Shown one piece after another: positions 50,877-58,746 of a stretch of DNA of 64,000 nucleotides. A program made the position numbers and the translations under genes. The notes below the pieces were generated by a model. That model did not search any database. It was not told the origin of the DNA and saw only the letters and a list, made by a program, of their open reading frames with translations. Positions within the stretch are counted from its first letter, which is position 1. Each line of letters begins with the position of its first letter. The DNA is from Sphingobium yanoikuyae (GTDB lineage: Bacteria; Pseudomonadota; Alphaproteobacteria; Sphingomonadales; Sphingomonadaceae), in contig NZ_CP053021.1 in the NCBI RefSeq assembly GCF_013001025.1, positions 5,168,361 through 5,232,360 on the forward strand. Reading direction: 5' to 3'.

Positions 50877-51995
50877 ATGTCCGACATCACCGGCCTGCAC
50901 CTTCTCTCGACCCTCGCGCCCGATGGCCGCCTGACCGTGGCATTGGCAGAACAGACCCTGCCAGCGCCGACCGGATCTCAGGTCGTGTTGCGGGTCGAGG
51001 CGGCGCCGATCAATCCATCCGATCTCGGGTTGCTGCTGGGGTCGGCCGATGTCGAACATGCCGAATATGGCGATGGCTATCTGGTGGCGCAGATGCCCGA
51101 GGCGTCGATGCGCGTCATGGCCTCGCGCTTGGGTGAAGCGATGCCGGTCGGCAATGAAGGGGCGGGCACGGTGATCGCAGCAGGCGAAGCGCCGGAAGCG
51201 CAGGCGCTGCTCGGCAGGCGCGTCACCTGCGTGCCGGGCGGCATGTATGCCCAATATCGGCTGGTCGATGCACGTGCCTGCATGGTCTTGCCGGATGGCG
51301 CCACGGCGGAGCAGGGGGCATCGGCCTTCGTCAATCCGATGACGGCGCTCGGCTTCGTCGAAACCATGCGGGCGGAGGGGCACAAGGCGCTGGTCCATAC
51401 CGCGGCGGCCTCCAACCTTGGCCAGATGCTCGTCAAAATCTGCCAGGCGGACGACATCCCGCTGGTCAATATCGTCCGCAGCCCGGCGCAGGTCGCCCTG
51501 CTGCGCGATTTGGGGGCGCGCCATGTGCTCGACAGCACGGCCGATGATTTTGCCGAACTGTTGGTCGCTGCGCTGACCGAAACGGGGGCGACCATCGCCT
51601 TCGATGCGATTGGCGGCGGATCGCTGGTCAGCCGGATATTGGGCGCGATGGAGCAGGTGGCGAGTGCGGGCGCTGTCTATAGCCGCTATGGCTCCGCCAC
51701 CATGAAGCAGGCCTATATCTACGGCGCGCTCGACCTGTCGCCGACCTTGCTGACGCGCAGTTTCGGCTTCAGCTGGCGGGTCGGCGGCTGGCTGCTGACG
51801 CCCTTCCTGGCGCAGGCGGGGGCGGAAACGGTGGAGCGGATGCGCGCCCGCGTCCGCGACAATCTCACCGGCCTCTTCGCCAGCCACTATAAGGCGCGCC
51901 TGTCGCTCAGGGATGCGCTGACGCGCGACGCGGTGCTGGCCTATAATGCCCGCCGCACCGGCGAGAAATATCTGATCGTGCCGAACCCGGCCTGA
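50877..51995 (+). CDS. zinc-binding-dehydrogenase/quinone-oxidoreductase-type MDR protein
   Basis: This 372-residue medium-chain dehydrogenase has the N-terminal GroES-like domain (VVLRVEAAPINPSDLGLLLG, VGNEGAGTVIAAGE) and a Rossmann domain (ALVHTAAASNLGQMLVKIC, AIGGGSLVSRIL). The zinc ligands of alcohol dehydrogenases are not apparent, so it belongs with the zinc-independent quinone-oxidoreductase-like members. The substrate is unknown. The ATG at 50877 follows AAGGGAG at 9 nt. A short direct repeat (ATCATCGCCGCCAA / GTCATCGCCGCCAA) precedes it. Confidence 0.9.
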   Translation: MSDITGLHLLSTLAPDGRLTVALAEQTLPAPTGSQVVLRVEAAPINPSDLGLLLGSADVEHAEYGDGYLVAQMPEASMRVMASRLGEAMPVGNEGAGTVIAAGEAPEAQALLGRRVTCVPGGMYAQYRLVDARACMVLPDGATAEQGASAFVNPMTALGFVETMRAEGHKALVHTAAASNLGQMLVKICQADDIPLVNIVRSPAQVALLRDLGARHVLDSTADDFAELLVAALTETGATIAFDAIGGGSLVSRILGAMEQVASAGAVYSRYGSATMKQAYIYGALDLSPTLLTRSFGFSWRVGGWLLTPFLAQAGAETVERMRARVRDNLTGLFASHYKARLSLRDALTRDAVLAYNARRTGEKYLIVPNPA

Positions 51996-52032
51996 GCCCT
52001 TATATGAACCCATCAAGGAGTGACCTGCGCCA

Positions 52033-52560
52033 ATGACCATTCGGGATGCCAGCCCGGCCGATGCGCCGGCCATCGCGGCCATCTATAATGACGCGGTCGT
52101 CAACACGACGGCGATCTGGAACGAGCATCAGGTCGACGCCGCCAATCGCCGCGCCTGGCTGACGGAGCGGCAGGGGCAGGGCTATCCGGTGCTGGTCGCG
52201 GTCGATGCGCTGGGCGATGTGGTTGGCTATGCCGCCTTTGGCGACTGGCGCGCCTGGGATGGCTATCGCAACACGGTCGAACATTCGGTCTATGTCCGCG
52301 CCGATCAGCGTGGGGCGGGAATCGGCAAGACGCTGATGCTCGCCCTGATCGATCGCGCCCGCACGATCGGCAAACATGTCATGGTCGCGGGCATAGAGGC
52401 CGGCAATATCGGGTCGATCCGGTTGCACGAGCAACTGGGCTTCACCCAGGTCGGCCTGCTGCCGCAGGTCGGCATGAAATTCGGCCGATGGCTCGACCTG
52501 GCCTTCCTGCAACTGACACTGGATGCGCGCGCCACGCCTGACACGTCGTTGATCGACTAA
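52033..52560 (+). CDS. GNAT N-acetyltransferase (phosphinothricin acetyltransferase-like)
   Basis: This 175-residue GNAT enzyme begins MTIRDASPADAPAIAAIYND. It has VEHSVYVRADQRGAGIGKTL, the acetyl-CoA pyrophosphate loop (RGAGIG), and then AGNIGSIRLHEQLGF, as in the PAT/Bar/YncA group that acetylates phosphinothricin, methionine derivatives or similar small molecules. It lies 37 bp downstream of the MDR oxidoreductase gene and ends at a long bidirectional terminator facing infC. Confidence 0.9.
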   Translation: MTIRDASPADAPAIAAIYNDAVVNTTAIWNEHQVDAANRRAWLTERQGQGYPVLVAVDALGDVVGYAAFGDWRAWDGYRNTVEHSVYVRADQRGAGIGKTLMLALIDRARTIGKHVMVAGIEAGNIGSIRLHEQLGFTQVGLLPQVGMKFGRWLDLAFLQLTLDARATPDTSLID

Positions 52561-52571
52561 GCCGCGCTCAA

Positions 52572-52617
52572 ATGCGTATCGGGCGGAGTCTATCGCCAGA
52601 CCCCGCCCGATACGCAT
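52572..52617. terminator. long bidirectional terminator between GNAT gene and infC
   Basis: A perfect 15-bp stem (ATGCGTATCGGGCGG, 52572-52586, with 52603-52617) has a 16-nt loop that itself contains GTCT/AGAC pairing. It lies between two convergent genes and is followed by GTTCTT on the plus strand. Confidence 0.8.
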
Positions 52618-52640
52618 GTTCTTCGATGTCGCCCCGCCGC

Positions 52641-53186
52641 TTATTTCGGCGAGAGCACCATCAGCATCTGGCGGCCTTCCATGCGCGGATAGGCTTCGAC
52701 CTTGGCGATCTCGGCGACATTTTCCGCCACGCGCTGCAGTAGGTTCATGCCCAGCTGCTGGTGGCTGAGTTCGCGGCCACGGAAGCGCAGGGTGATCTTC
52801 ACCTTGTCGCCATCGCCGATGAAATCATGGACCTTCTTCATCTTCGTATCATAATCATGATCGTCGATGTTCGGACGCATCTTGATCTCTTTGAGTTCCT
52901 GCGTCTTCTGGGTCTTGCGGGCGATGTTCGCCTTCTTCTGGGCCTCGTACTTGAACTTGCCGATGTCCAGGAACTTGCAGACTGGCGGATCGGCGTTGGG
53001 CGACACTTCGACCAGGTCCAGGCCAACGTCGGCGGCCTGTTCGATCGCCTCCTGCGTAAACATCACGCCCAGATTTTCGCCTTCGTCATCGATCACGCGC
53101 ACCTTGGGCACGGTGATGAATTCGTTATACCGGGGGCCGGACTTCGGCGGCGGCGCCAGTGGGCGGCGCATCATCGGGGGACGTAT
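52641..53186 (-). CDS. infC: translation initiation factor IF-3
   Basis: IF-3 of 181 residues. The N-domain starts [20 protein letters not shown], and the linker and C-domain contain [18 protein letters not shown] and [18 protein letters not shown]. It binds the 30S subunit and checks start codons. I start it at ATA (53186): AGGAG lies 8 nt upstream of that codon and the frame runs ATA-CGT-CCC-CCG-ATG-ATG. The first ATG (53174) is 20 nt from the ribosome site, too far. Atypical start codons in infC are known and underlie autoregulation by IF-3 itself. A terminator separates it from thrS upstream. Confidence 0.93.
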   Translation of the reverse strand: MRPPMMRRPLAPPPKSGPRYNEFITVPKVRVIDDEGENLGVMFTQEAIEQAADVGLDLVEVSPNADPPVCKFLDIGKFKYEAQKKANIARKTQKTQELKEIKMRPNIDDHDYDTKMKKVHDFIGDGDKVKITLRFRGRELSHQQLGMNLLQRVAENVAEIAKVEAYPRMEGRQMLMVLSPK

Positions 53187-53199
53187 AGCAGCTTCTCCT
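53184..53199 (-). promoter_or_regulatory. infC ribosome site with ATA start codon
   Basis: On the minus strand AGGAG (53199-53195) is followed by AAGCTGCT and ATA (53186-53184). The 8-nt spacing is ideal, whereas the downstream ATGs are at 20 and 23 nt. This site decides the start of infC. Confidence 0.75.
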
Positions 53200-53250
53200 G
53201 AGTCTATTAAAACCGAGTGGCTCTTAGCGGCTTTTCTACAAAACCGAAAG

Positions 53251-53286
53251 GGGTGCGTGCCTCCGTCGTAACGGAATCACGCACCC
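53251..53286 (-). terminator. terminator between thrS and infC
   Basis: GGGTGCGTG (53251-53259) pairs with CACGCACCC (53278-53286), with an inner TCCGT/ACGGA stem. Read on the minus strand it follows the thrS stop and is trailed by CCTTTCGGTTTT. It suggests that infC can be transcribed on its own or by read-through. Confidence 0.72.
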
Positions 53287-53301
53287 TGTGGCATTGCTGC
53301 C

Positions 53302-55293
53302 TCAATCCATATCGGGTGCGCGACCTTCTTTTTCAAGGCGCGCAATCACTTCGCTCAGCGAAAGCATGGTCTGGCCATCCTTGCCCAGTTCGCGCAGCGC
53401 GACCGTGCCTTCTTCCGCCTCGCGGCGGCCGACGACCAGCAGGTTGGGCACCTTGCCCAGCGAATGTTCGCGCACCTTGTAGTTGATCTTCTCGTTGCGC
53501 ACATCGGCTTCGGCGCGAATGCCGGCGGCACGCAGCTTCTCGACCACGTCCAGCGCATACGTATCCGCATCCGACACGATCGTCGCGACCACCGCCTGCA
53601 CGGGGGCCAGCCACAGCGGGAACTTGCCGGCATAATGTTCGATCAGGATGCCGATGAAGCGCTCATAGCTGCCGAAGATCGCGCGGTGCAGCATCACCGG
53701 CCGGTGACGCTCGCCATCCTCGGCGATGTAGCTGGCGTCGAGCCGCTCGGGCAGCACGCGGTCCGACTGGATCGTGCCGACCTGCCAGGTGCGGCCGATC
53801 GCGTCAGTGAGGTGCCATTCCAGCTTGGGCGCATAGAAGGCGCCTTCGCCGGGCAGTTCTTCCCAGCCATATTCGGGCGTGTTGAGGCCGGCGGCGGCGA
53901 CCGCGTTGCGCAGTTCCTCTTCCGCCTTGTCCCACATTTCCTCGGTGCCGAAGCGCTTTTCCGGGCGCAGCGCCAGCTTGATCGAGTAGGTGAAGCCGAA
54001 ATCCCGGTAGATCCGGTCCGCCAGCGCACAGAAGGCGCGCACTTCCTCGACGATCTGGTCTTCGCGGCAGAAGATATGGGCGTCATCCTGGGTGAACTGG
54101 CGCACGCGCATCAGGCCGTGCAGCGCGCCATGCGGCTCGTTGCGGTGGCAGCAGCCATTTTCGTAGAAGCGTAAGGGCAGGTCGCGATAGCTCTTGATGC
54201 CCTGCTTGAAGATCAGGATGTGCGCCGGGCAGTTCATCGGCTTCAGCGCCATCCAGTCGACATCGTCCGACACCAGCGGGCCTTCGTCCGCCACATTCGG
54301 CACTTCGTCGGGGATGACGAACATATTCTCGCGATATTTGCCCCAATGGCCCGACTGCTCCCACTGGCGCGCGTCCATCACCTGCGGGGTCTTCACCTCG
54401 CGATAGCCGGCATCGTCGATCGCGCGGCGCATATAGGCTTCCAGCTCGCGCCAGATCAGATAGCCCTTGGGGTGCCAGAAGACGCTGCCATGTGCTTCCT
54501 GCTGCAGGTGGAACAGGTCCATCTCCGCGCCCAGCTTGCGATGGTCGCGCTTGCCCGCTTCCTCCAGCCGCGTCAGATGCTCGTTGAGCTGCTTCTTGTT
54601 GAGCCAGCCGGTGCCATAGATGCGGCTCAGCATCGCATTCTTCTGGTCGCCGCGCCAATAGGCGCCCGACACGCGGGTCAGCTTGAAGGCGGCCGGATCC
54701 AGCTTGCCGGTCGAGGCAAGGTGCGGGCCGCGGCACATGTCGTACCAGCCGTCGCCACTATGATAGACGGTCAGTTCCTCGCCCTGCGGCAGTTCGGCGG
54801 CCCATTGCGCCTTGAACGTCTCGCCGGCGGCTTCCCACTGAGCGATCAGCGTGTCGCGGGCGATCACTTCGCGGCGCAGCGGCTTGTTGGCGGCGATGAT
54901 CTTGCGCATCTCCGCCTCGATCGCGGGCAGGTCTTCCTCGGTGAAAGGGCGATCCTTGGGCGCGAAATCATAATAGAAACCATCGTCGGTCGCCGGGCCG
55001 AAGGTGATCTGCGTGCCGGGGAACAGCGCCTGCACCGCTTCGGCCAGCACATGGGCGAAATCGTGGCGCGCCAGTTCCAGCGCGTCGGCCTCGTCCTTCG
55101 CCGTCACCAGCGCCAGCTGCGAATCCTGTTCCAGCGGGCGCATGATGTCGCGCAGCTCGCCGTCTACCTTTGCGGCGATCGCCGCCTTGGCCAGGCCCGG
55201 CCCGATCGCCGCTGCAATGTCCGCCGGAGTAGTGCCGGGCGCGACTTCACGCACGGAACCATCGGGCAGGGTGATCTTGAGCATGGCGGACAC
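53302..55293 (-). CDS. thrS: threonyl-tRNA synthetase
   Basis: This 663-residue ThrRS has full domain order: an N-terminal TGS domain ([20 protein letters not shown]), the editing domain with the [14 protein letters not shown] helix, a class II catalytic core ([40 protein letters not shown]), and the anticodon-binding domain ([19 protein letters not shown]). It charges tRNA-Thr and clears mischarged Ser. The start is GTG at 55293 with GAAAGA 6 nt upstream; an ATG at 55284 is an alternative. A stem (GCGCGGC/GCCGCGC, 55323-55343) sits in the leader. Confidence 0.96.
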   Translation of the reverse strand: MSAMLKITLPDGSVREVAPGTTPADIAAAIGPGLAKAAIAAKVDGELRDIMRPLEQDSQLALVTAKDEADALELARHDFAHVLAEAVQALFPGTQITFGPATDDGFYYDFAPKDRPFTEEDLPAIEAEMRKIIAANKPLRREVIARDTLIAQWEAAGETFKAQWAAELPQGEELTVYHSGDGWYDMCRGPHLASTGKLDPAAFKLTRVSGAYWRGDQKNAMLSRIYGTGWLNKKQLNEHLTRLEEAGKRDHRKLGAEMDLFHLQQEAHGSVFWHPKGYLIWRELEAYMRRAIDDAGYREVKTPQVMDARQWEQSGHWGKYRENMFVIPDEVPNVADEGPLVSDDVDWMALKPMNCPAHILIFKQGIKSYRDLPLRFYENGCCHRNEPHGALHGLMRVRQFTQDDAHIFCREDQIVEEVRAFCALADRIYRDFGFTYSIKLALRPEKRFGTEEMWDKAEEELRNAVAAAGLNTPEYGWEELPGEGAFYAPKLEWHLTDAIGRTWQVGTIQSDRVLPERLDASYIAEDGERHRPVMLHRAIFGSYERFIGILIEHYAGKFPLWLAPVQAVVATIVSDADTYALDVVEKLRAAGIRAEADVRNEKINYKVREHSLGKVPNLLVVGRREAEEGTVALRELGKDGQTMLSLSEVIARLEKEGRAPDMD

Positions 55294-55322
55294 GGGGGGT
55301 CTTTCTGTGAAATGTTCAGGTT

Positions 55323-55343
55323 GCGCGGCCGAAAAAGCCGCGC
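55323..55343 (-). promoter_or_regulatory. leader hairpin upstream of thrS
   Basis: GCGCGGC and GCCGCGC form a 7-bp stem with a 7-nt T-rich loop (minus strand), about 30-50 bp before the thrS start. It might be a leader structure affecting thrS translation, but no resemblance to a T-box or tRNA-like operator was seen. Confidence 0.3.
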
Positions 55344-55419
55344 CTTCCCCATAAATGGGCGGTCTGCCCTGTCAATAGAAGCCCTCTTGCCAAGAGTCAC
55401 CCAGGGGCGCATGTTTTAT

Positions 55420-55443
55420 GTGCTGATATATCATTATCAGCAC
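55420..55443 (+). promoter_or_regulatory. 24-bp palindrome before the exbD-type gene, Fur-box-like
   Basis: GTGCTGATA-tatcat-TATCAGCAC has perfect 9-bp arms and its core TGATATATCATTATCA resembles the Fur consensus. It ends just before the AGGAGGG ribosome site (55444-55450), so bound protein, or the hairpin in RNA, could block expression. Iron control of ExbD-type genes is common. Confidence 0.5.
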
Positions 55444-55454
55444 AGGAGGGACTT

Positions 55455-55892
55455 ATGGCTTTGAGCTTTGCAAAATCCCGTGGCGCGCCGGATGAAGCGC
55501 CGATGGGCGAGATGAACACGACGCCGCTGATCGACGTCATGCTCGTGCTGCTGATCATGTTCATCATCACCATCCCGATCCAGACCCACAGCGTGGGCAT
55601 CAACCTGCCCCAGGCGCCGGTCGATACCAGCCTGCCCCAACCCGATCCGATCAAGAACAAGGTGACGATCGACGCATCGGGCGTGGTTCGCTGGAACGGC
55701 ATGGCGGTCGATGCCCTGACGCTGCGCCGCTATCTCGCCCAGACGCTGGCTCTGCCGGTCGAGCCGGAACTGCAATTCCAGCCGGATGCTGCCGCCCGCT
55801 ATCTGGTGGTCGACCAGACCCTGGCCGACATCCGCCGTTCCGGCGTCACCAAGCTCGGCTTTGTCGGTAATGAGCGCTATGGCCAGTTCTGA
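55455..55892 (+). CDS. ExbD/TolR family biopolymer transport protein
   Basis: This 145-residue protein has a short cytoplasmic N-terminus, one membrane helix with the proton-path Asp (MNTTPLIDVMLVLLIMFIIT) and a periplasmic domain (NKVTIDASGVVRWNG, then ARYLVVDQTLADIRRSGVTKLG). It is part of the ExbB-ExbD motor that energises TonB-dependent receptors. Neither exbB nor tonB is next to it, so it must work with subunits coded elsewhere. A Fur-like palindrome directly precedes the ribosome site. Confidence 0.93.
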   Translation: MALSFAKSRGAPDEAPMGEMNTTPLIDVMLVLLIMFIITIPIQTHSVGINLPQAPVDTSLPQPDPIKNKVTIDASGVVRWNGMAVDALTLRRYLAQTLALPVEPELQFQPDAAARYLVVDQTLADIRRSGVTKLGFVGNERYGQF

Positions 55893-55910
55893 CAAGGATA
55901 CACGATAAAA

Positions 55911-55961
55911 TGTAAAGGTAAGTTGACTCATTGCTTCCTGCTTCTGTAAAGGACACTTGAC
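55911..55961. promoter_or_regulatory. two 17-bp direct repeats, candidate operator
   Basis: TGTAAAGGTAAGTTGAC (55911-55927) and TGTAAAGGACACTTGAC (55945-55961) are spaced 34 bp centre to centre, about three helical turns, so a protein would bind both on one face. Each copy is an imperfect palindrome (GTAAAG...CTTGAC). They lie just before the ribosome site of the membrane-protein/XRE operon and are likely bound by that XRE regulator. Confidence 0.6.
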
Positions 55962-55986
55962 CCTTTCAGAGCAGGAGGCACGAGTC

Positions 55987-56574
55987 ATGATCGCCCCGGA
56001 ACCCATCCACCCCTTTCCCTGGCGCATCTGCGCGGCCGCCGCGCTGTTCACGGTGCTGATGGTCGCCGCTGCCGTCGCCGCCAATATTTTCACCATCAGC
56101 GGCAACGGCAAATTGCCGCTGATGGTGCCGGGCCTGCTGGCGCTGGGCTGGCTCATCTGGGAAGCGATGCGGCTGGCGCGGGGCGTGCCCGGATCGGCGA
56201 TCGCCCGCTATATCGGCCGGGTCGTGCCGCTGATGATCGCCAATATCGTCACCGTGGTCGCGGCCATCACCATCCAGCGCGAATGGCATCCGGCGGGCAT
56301 CTGGGCCGTGCTCGTCGCCTTGCTGCCGGCGCCGCCACTGATCGGCTTCATCTGGGCGATGGGACGCCTTCTGGTGGAGGAGAGCGACGAATATCTGCGC
56401 ATGGTCCATGCCCGGCGCGCTCTGATCGCGGCCGGTTTCATGCTGGTGATCACCACCGTCTGGGGCCTACTCGAAGGATCGGGCCTTGCCCCCCATGCGC
56501 CCGCCTATGCCGCCTTCATCCTGTGGAACCTGGGCCTGTTGCTGGCGCCGATCCTGCCTGGTGGCCGCGCATGA
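55987..56574 (+). CDS. membrane protein paired with an XRE regulator, function unknown
   Basis: This 195-residue protein has about five or six membrane helices (ICAAAALFTVLMVAAAVAANI, LMVPGLLALGWLIWEAMRL, MIANIVTVVAAITI, AVLVALLPAPPLIGFIWAMG, ALIAAGFMLVITTVWGLL, AYAAFILWNLGLLLAPIL). AGGAGG lies 8 nt before the ATG at 55987. It overlaps the small XRE gene by 4 bases (ATGA). Pairs of this kind (small multi-pass membrane protein plus short XRE repressor) are common, but the role is unknown to me. Confidence 0.85.
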   Translation: MIAPEPIHPFPWRICAAAALFTVLMVAAAVAANIFTISGNGKLPLMVPGLLALGWLIWEAMRLARGVPGSAIARYIGRVVPLMIANIVTVVAAITIQREWHPAGIWAVLVALLPAPPLIGFIWAMGRLLVEESDEYLRMVHARRALIAAGFMLVITTVWGLLEGSGLAPHAPAYAAFILWNLGLLLAPILPGGRA

Positions 56575-56762
56575 AGAACCGGCTCAAGGTCTTGCGGGCG
56601 GAACGCGACTGGAACCAGAGCGATCTCGCCGCCCAGCTCGGCATTTCGCGCCAGAGCGTCAACGCGATCGAGACCGGCAAATATGACCCCTCGCTCCCGC
56701 TCGCCTTCCGCATCGCCGACCTGTTCGGTCTGAAGATCGAGGATATCTTCCTGCGCGACTGA
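56571..56762 (+). CDS. small XRE-family transcriptional regulator
   Basis: This 63-residue protein consists of one helix-turn-helix domain only: MKNRLKVLRAERDWNQSDLA, then LGISRQSVNAIETGKYDPS and ending IEDIFLRD. It matches the YozG-like short XRE repressors. The start ATG overlaps the stop of the membrane-protein gene. The paired 17-bp repeats at 55911-55961 are its likely operator, giving autoregulation. Confidence 0.92.
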   Translation: MKNRLKVLRAERDWNQSDLAAQLGISRQSVNAIETGKYDPSLPLAFRIADLFGLKIEDIFLRD

Positions 56763-56763
56763 C

Positions 56764-57129
56764 TCAGGCGATCAGCAGCCGGGCTTCTGCGTCCATCTGT
56801 TGCAGGAAGGAGAGTGGGCCGCCGACTTCTACACTTGTGGGCAGGGTGTCGGCGGATAGCCCAGATAGTGCAAGGCCGCTCTGGCAGGCGATCATTGCGA
56901 CGCCCATGTCCAGCGCTTCGTTCACCAATTCGGCGAGCGTAGGCAGGCCTGCCGCATGATGCGCATCATCCTGTGGTGCAGCCATTGGACGTGCTAATAG
57001 GCCGACGGCATCCAGTTGCAGGAACAGGCTGGCCGCGCCGCCTAACGCTGCCTGCGCCGTCGCGATCACCAATGCGCCGCGCAGTCGCTCCGCATCGGCC
57101 GTCATGACGACGATCCTCAGTGCGCGCAT
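56764..57129 (-). CDS. DsrE/DsrF-like family protein
   Basis: This 121-residue soluble alpha/beta protein has the DsrE-type features: MRALRIVVMTADAERLRGAL, AALGGAASLFLQLDAVGLL, and MIACQSGLALSGL with a Cys that could carry sulfur. It ends FLQQMDAEARLLIA. It is encoded by the 3' end of a longer open frame; the start ATG at 57129 overlaps the end of the moeB-like gene by 13 bases. Adjacency to a MoeB/ThiF-type enzyme suggests sulfur-carrier chemistry, but sulfur transfer is not proved. Confidence 0.8.
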   Translation of the reverse strand: MRALRIVVMTADAERLRGALVIATAQAALGGAASLFLQLDAVGLLARPMAAPQDDAHHAAGLPTLAELVNEALDMGVAMIACQSGLALSGLSADTLPTSVEVGGPLSFLQQMDAEARLLIA

Positions 57130-57884
57130 AGTTCCGCCGCGCAACCTGGGCAGGTCGGATCCTTGGGCACGGCCAGCGTGCGGAACCGCATCGCCAGCAG
57201 GTCCGCGATCAACAATTGCCCCGCCATGTCGGCGCCGAAGGGCACCAGCGCCCGGATCACCTCCAGCGCGGCCAGACTGCCCATCACCCCGGTCAGCGCG
57301 CCGATCACGCCGGTTTCCGAACAATTGCGCTCGGGCGCGTCGACCGGGCTGCCCACCAGGCAGCGATAGCAGGGCTTGTACTTCTCCCAGCCGCGATAGG
57401 TGGCGAGTTGTCCCTCGAACGGGCCGACCGCCGCCGACACCAGCGGCATGCGCAGCGCCTGCGCGGCATCGGCCACCACCAGCCGGGTGGCGAAACTGTC
57501 GCACCCGTCCAGCACGACGTCGGCCTCGCGCAGCAGCATCGCGGCATTGTCCGCATTGATACGCGCGTTGATCGGGATCAGCTTGATATCGGGATTGATC
57601 CGGGCGACCGCCGCCATCGCCGCTTCCGCTTTGGGCGTGCCGATCTCGGCGGTGCCGAACAATATCTGTCGCTGCAAATTGGACAGGGCGACGGCGTCAT
57701 CGTCGATCACCCGGATCGTGCCGACGCCGGCGGCCGCCAGATAGAGGATGGCCGGACTGCCGATACCGCCCGCGCCGATCACCGCCACATCGGCCGACAG
57801 CAGCCTGGCCTGGCCGGCGCCGCCAATTTCCTTCAGCACGATATGGCGGGCATAGCGCTCCAGTTGGTCGTCGCTCAGCGTCAC
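57117..57884 (-). CDS. moeB: MoeB/ThiF-type adenylyltransferase
   Basis: This 255-residue E1-like enzyme begins [20 protein letters not shown]. It has the nucleotide-binding motif VIGAGGIGSPAILYLAAAGV, IDDDAVALSNLQRQ, the DGCDSFATR segment, and zinc-binding Cys pairs (CYRC and CPGC). It adenylates the C-terminus of a small sulfur carrier such as MoaD or ThiS for molybdopterin or thiamine synthesis; which one is not resolved. The start is GTG at 57884, overlapping the stop of the upstream gene as GTGA. It lacks a C-terminal rhodanese domain. Confidence 0.92.
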   Translation of the reverse strand: MTLSDDQLERYARHIVLKEIGGAGQARLLSADVAVIGAGGIGSPAILYLAAAGVGTIRVIDDDAVALSNLQRQILFGTAEIGTPKAEAAMAAVARINPDIKLIPINARINADNAAMLLREADVVLDGCDSFATRLVVADAAQALRMPLVSAAVGPFEGQLATYRGWEKYKPCYRCLVGSPVDAPERNCSETGVIGALTGVMGSLAALEVIRALVPFGADMAGQLLIADLLAMRFRTLAVPKDPTCPGCAAELCAH

Positions 57885-58294
57885 GGCGCATCCGACCAGA
57901 GGAAGCGTACCTGCGAGCGCATCCACACCGGTTCGGCCGAGCCGGTCTTGGGGAAGCTGCGGCCGAGCGAACTTAGAATGCGGTTACTGACGAATTTTTC
58001 CACGCCCGGGCAACTGGCATTGACAGGGGCGATCTTCATCAGCTTGCCGTCCCCGCTCAGCAGGAACAGCATGTCCATTTCCAGATATTGCGATCCCTGG
58101 CGATTGACCGCACCGCTGCACGCGCCACGCCGATAGAGCTTGGCGACCTCTTCGGACCATTGCGGCGAATTCTTGCGCCCCAGCCAGTCGGGAATTTCCG
58201 GTACTTCGCTCAGATCCTGCGGCATGGGTTGCGCAGCCTGCGGCGTGGCGGCGGCAAGCATCAGCGAAAGCAGTGGCGTCATCATGATGGTCAC
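57881..58294 (-). CDS. small exported protein, function unknown
   Basis: This 137-residue protein has a signal-like N-terminus ([19 protein letters not shown]). The mature segment contains [20 protein letters not shown], one Cys pair (ACSG, ASCPG), and [16 protein letters not shown]. The start is GTG at 58294, overlapping the dut stop as GTGA; an ATG follows at 58285. It is coupled to dut on one side and to the moeB-like gene on the other. I do not recognise the family. Confidence 0.8.
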   Translation of the reverse strand: MTIMMTPLLSLMLAAATPQAAQPMPQDLSEVPEIPDWLGRKNSPQWSEEVAKLYRRGACSGAVNRQGSQYLEMDMLFLLSGDGKLMKIAPVNASCPGVEKFVSNRILSSLGRSFPKTGSAEPVWMRSQVRFLWSDAP

Positions 58295-58746
58295 ACTCCC
58301 GTAGAACCGAAGCCGCCCTGTCCCCGGACGGTATCATCGAGCATATCGACCTCGACGAAGCTCGCAAGCTGAACCGGCGCGACCACCAGTTGCGCGATGC
58401 GATCGCCCCGCTTGATCGGGAAGGGATCGGCGCCATGATTGATCAGCAGCACCTTGAGTTCGCCGCGATAATCGGCGTCGATCGTGCCGGGGGCGTTGGG
58501 CAGGGTGATGCCATGTTTCAGCGCCAGGCCGGACCGCGGCCGCACCTGAATCTCATAGCCTTCGGGGATAGCCAGCGCGAAACCGGTCGCGACCGGATGG
58601 CGATCGCCGGGGTTGAGGATGATCTCCTCGGCTGACACCACATCCATGCCGGCGGCGTGCGCGGTGGCATAGGCGGGGACGGGCAGGCCCTCGCCATTGG
58701 GCAGGCGCATGAGCTGGATATCAATCGGCGGCAGCGGAGAGGGCAT
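58291..58746 (-). CDS. dut: dUTP diphosphatase
   Basis: This 151-residue trimeric dUTPase has motifs 1-5: [50 protein letters not shown] and the C-terminal [10 protein letters not shown]. It hydrolyses dUTP to dUMP, keeping uracil out of DNA and feeding thymidylate synthesis. The ATG at 58746 is inside the end of coaBC (26-bp overlap), as in many alphaproteobacteria, which suggests coupling. Confidence 0.96.
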   Translation of the reverse strand: MPSPLPPIDIQLMRLPNGEGLPVPAYATAHAAGMDVVSAEEIILNPGDRHPVATGFALAIPEGYEIQVRPRSGLALKHGITLPNAPGTIDADYRGELKVLLINHGADPFPIKRGDRIAQLVVAPVQLASFVEVDMLDDTVRGQGGFGSTGV

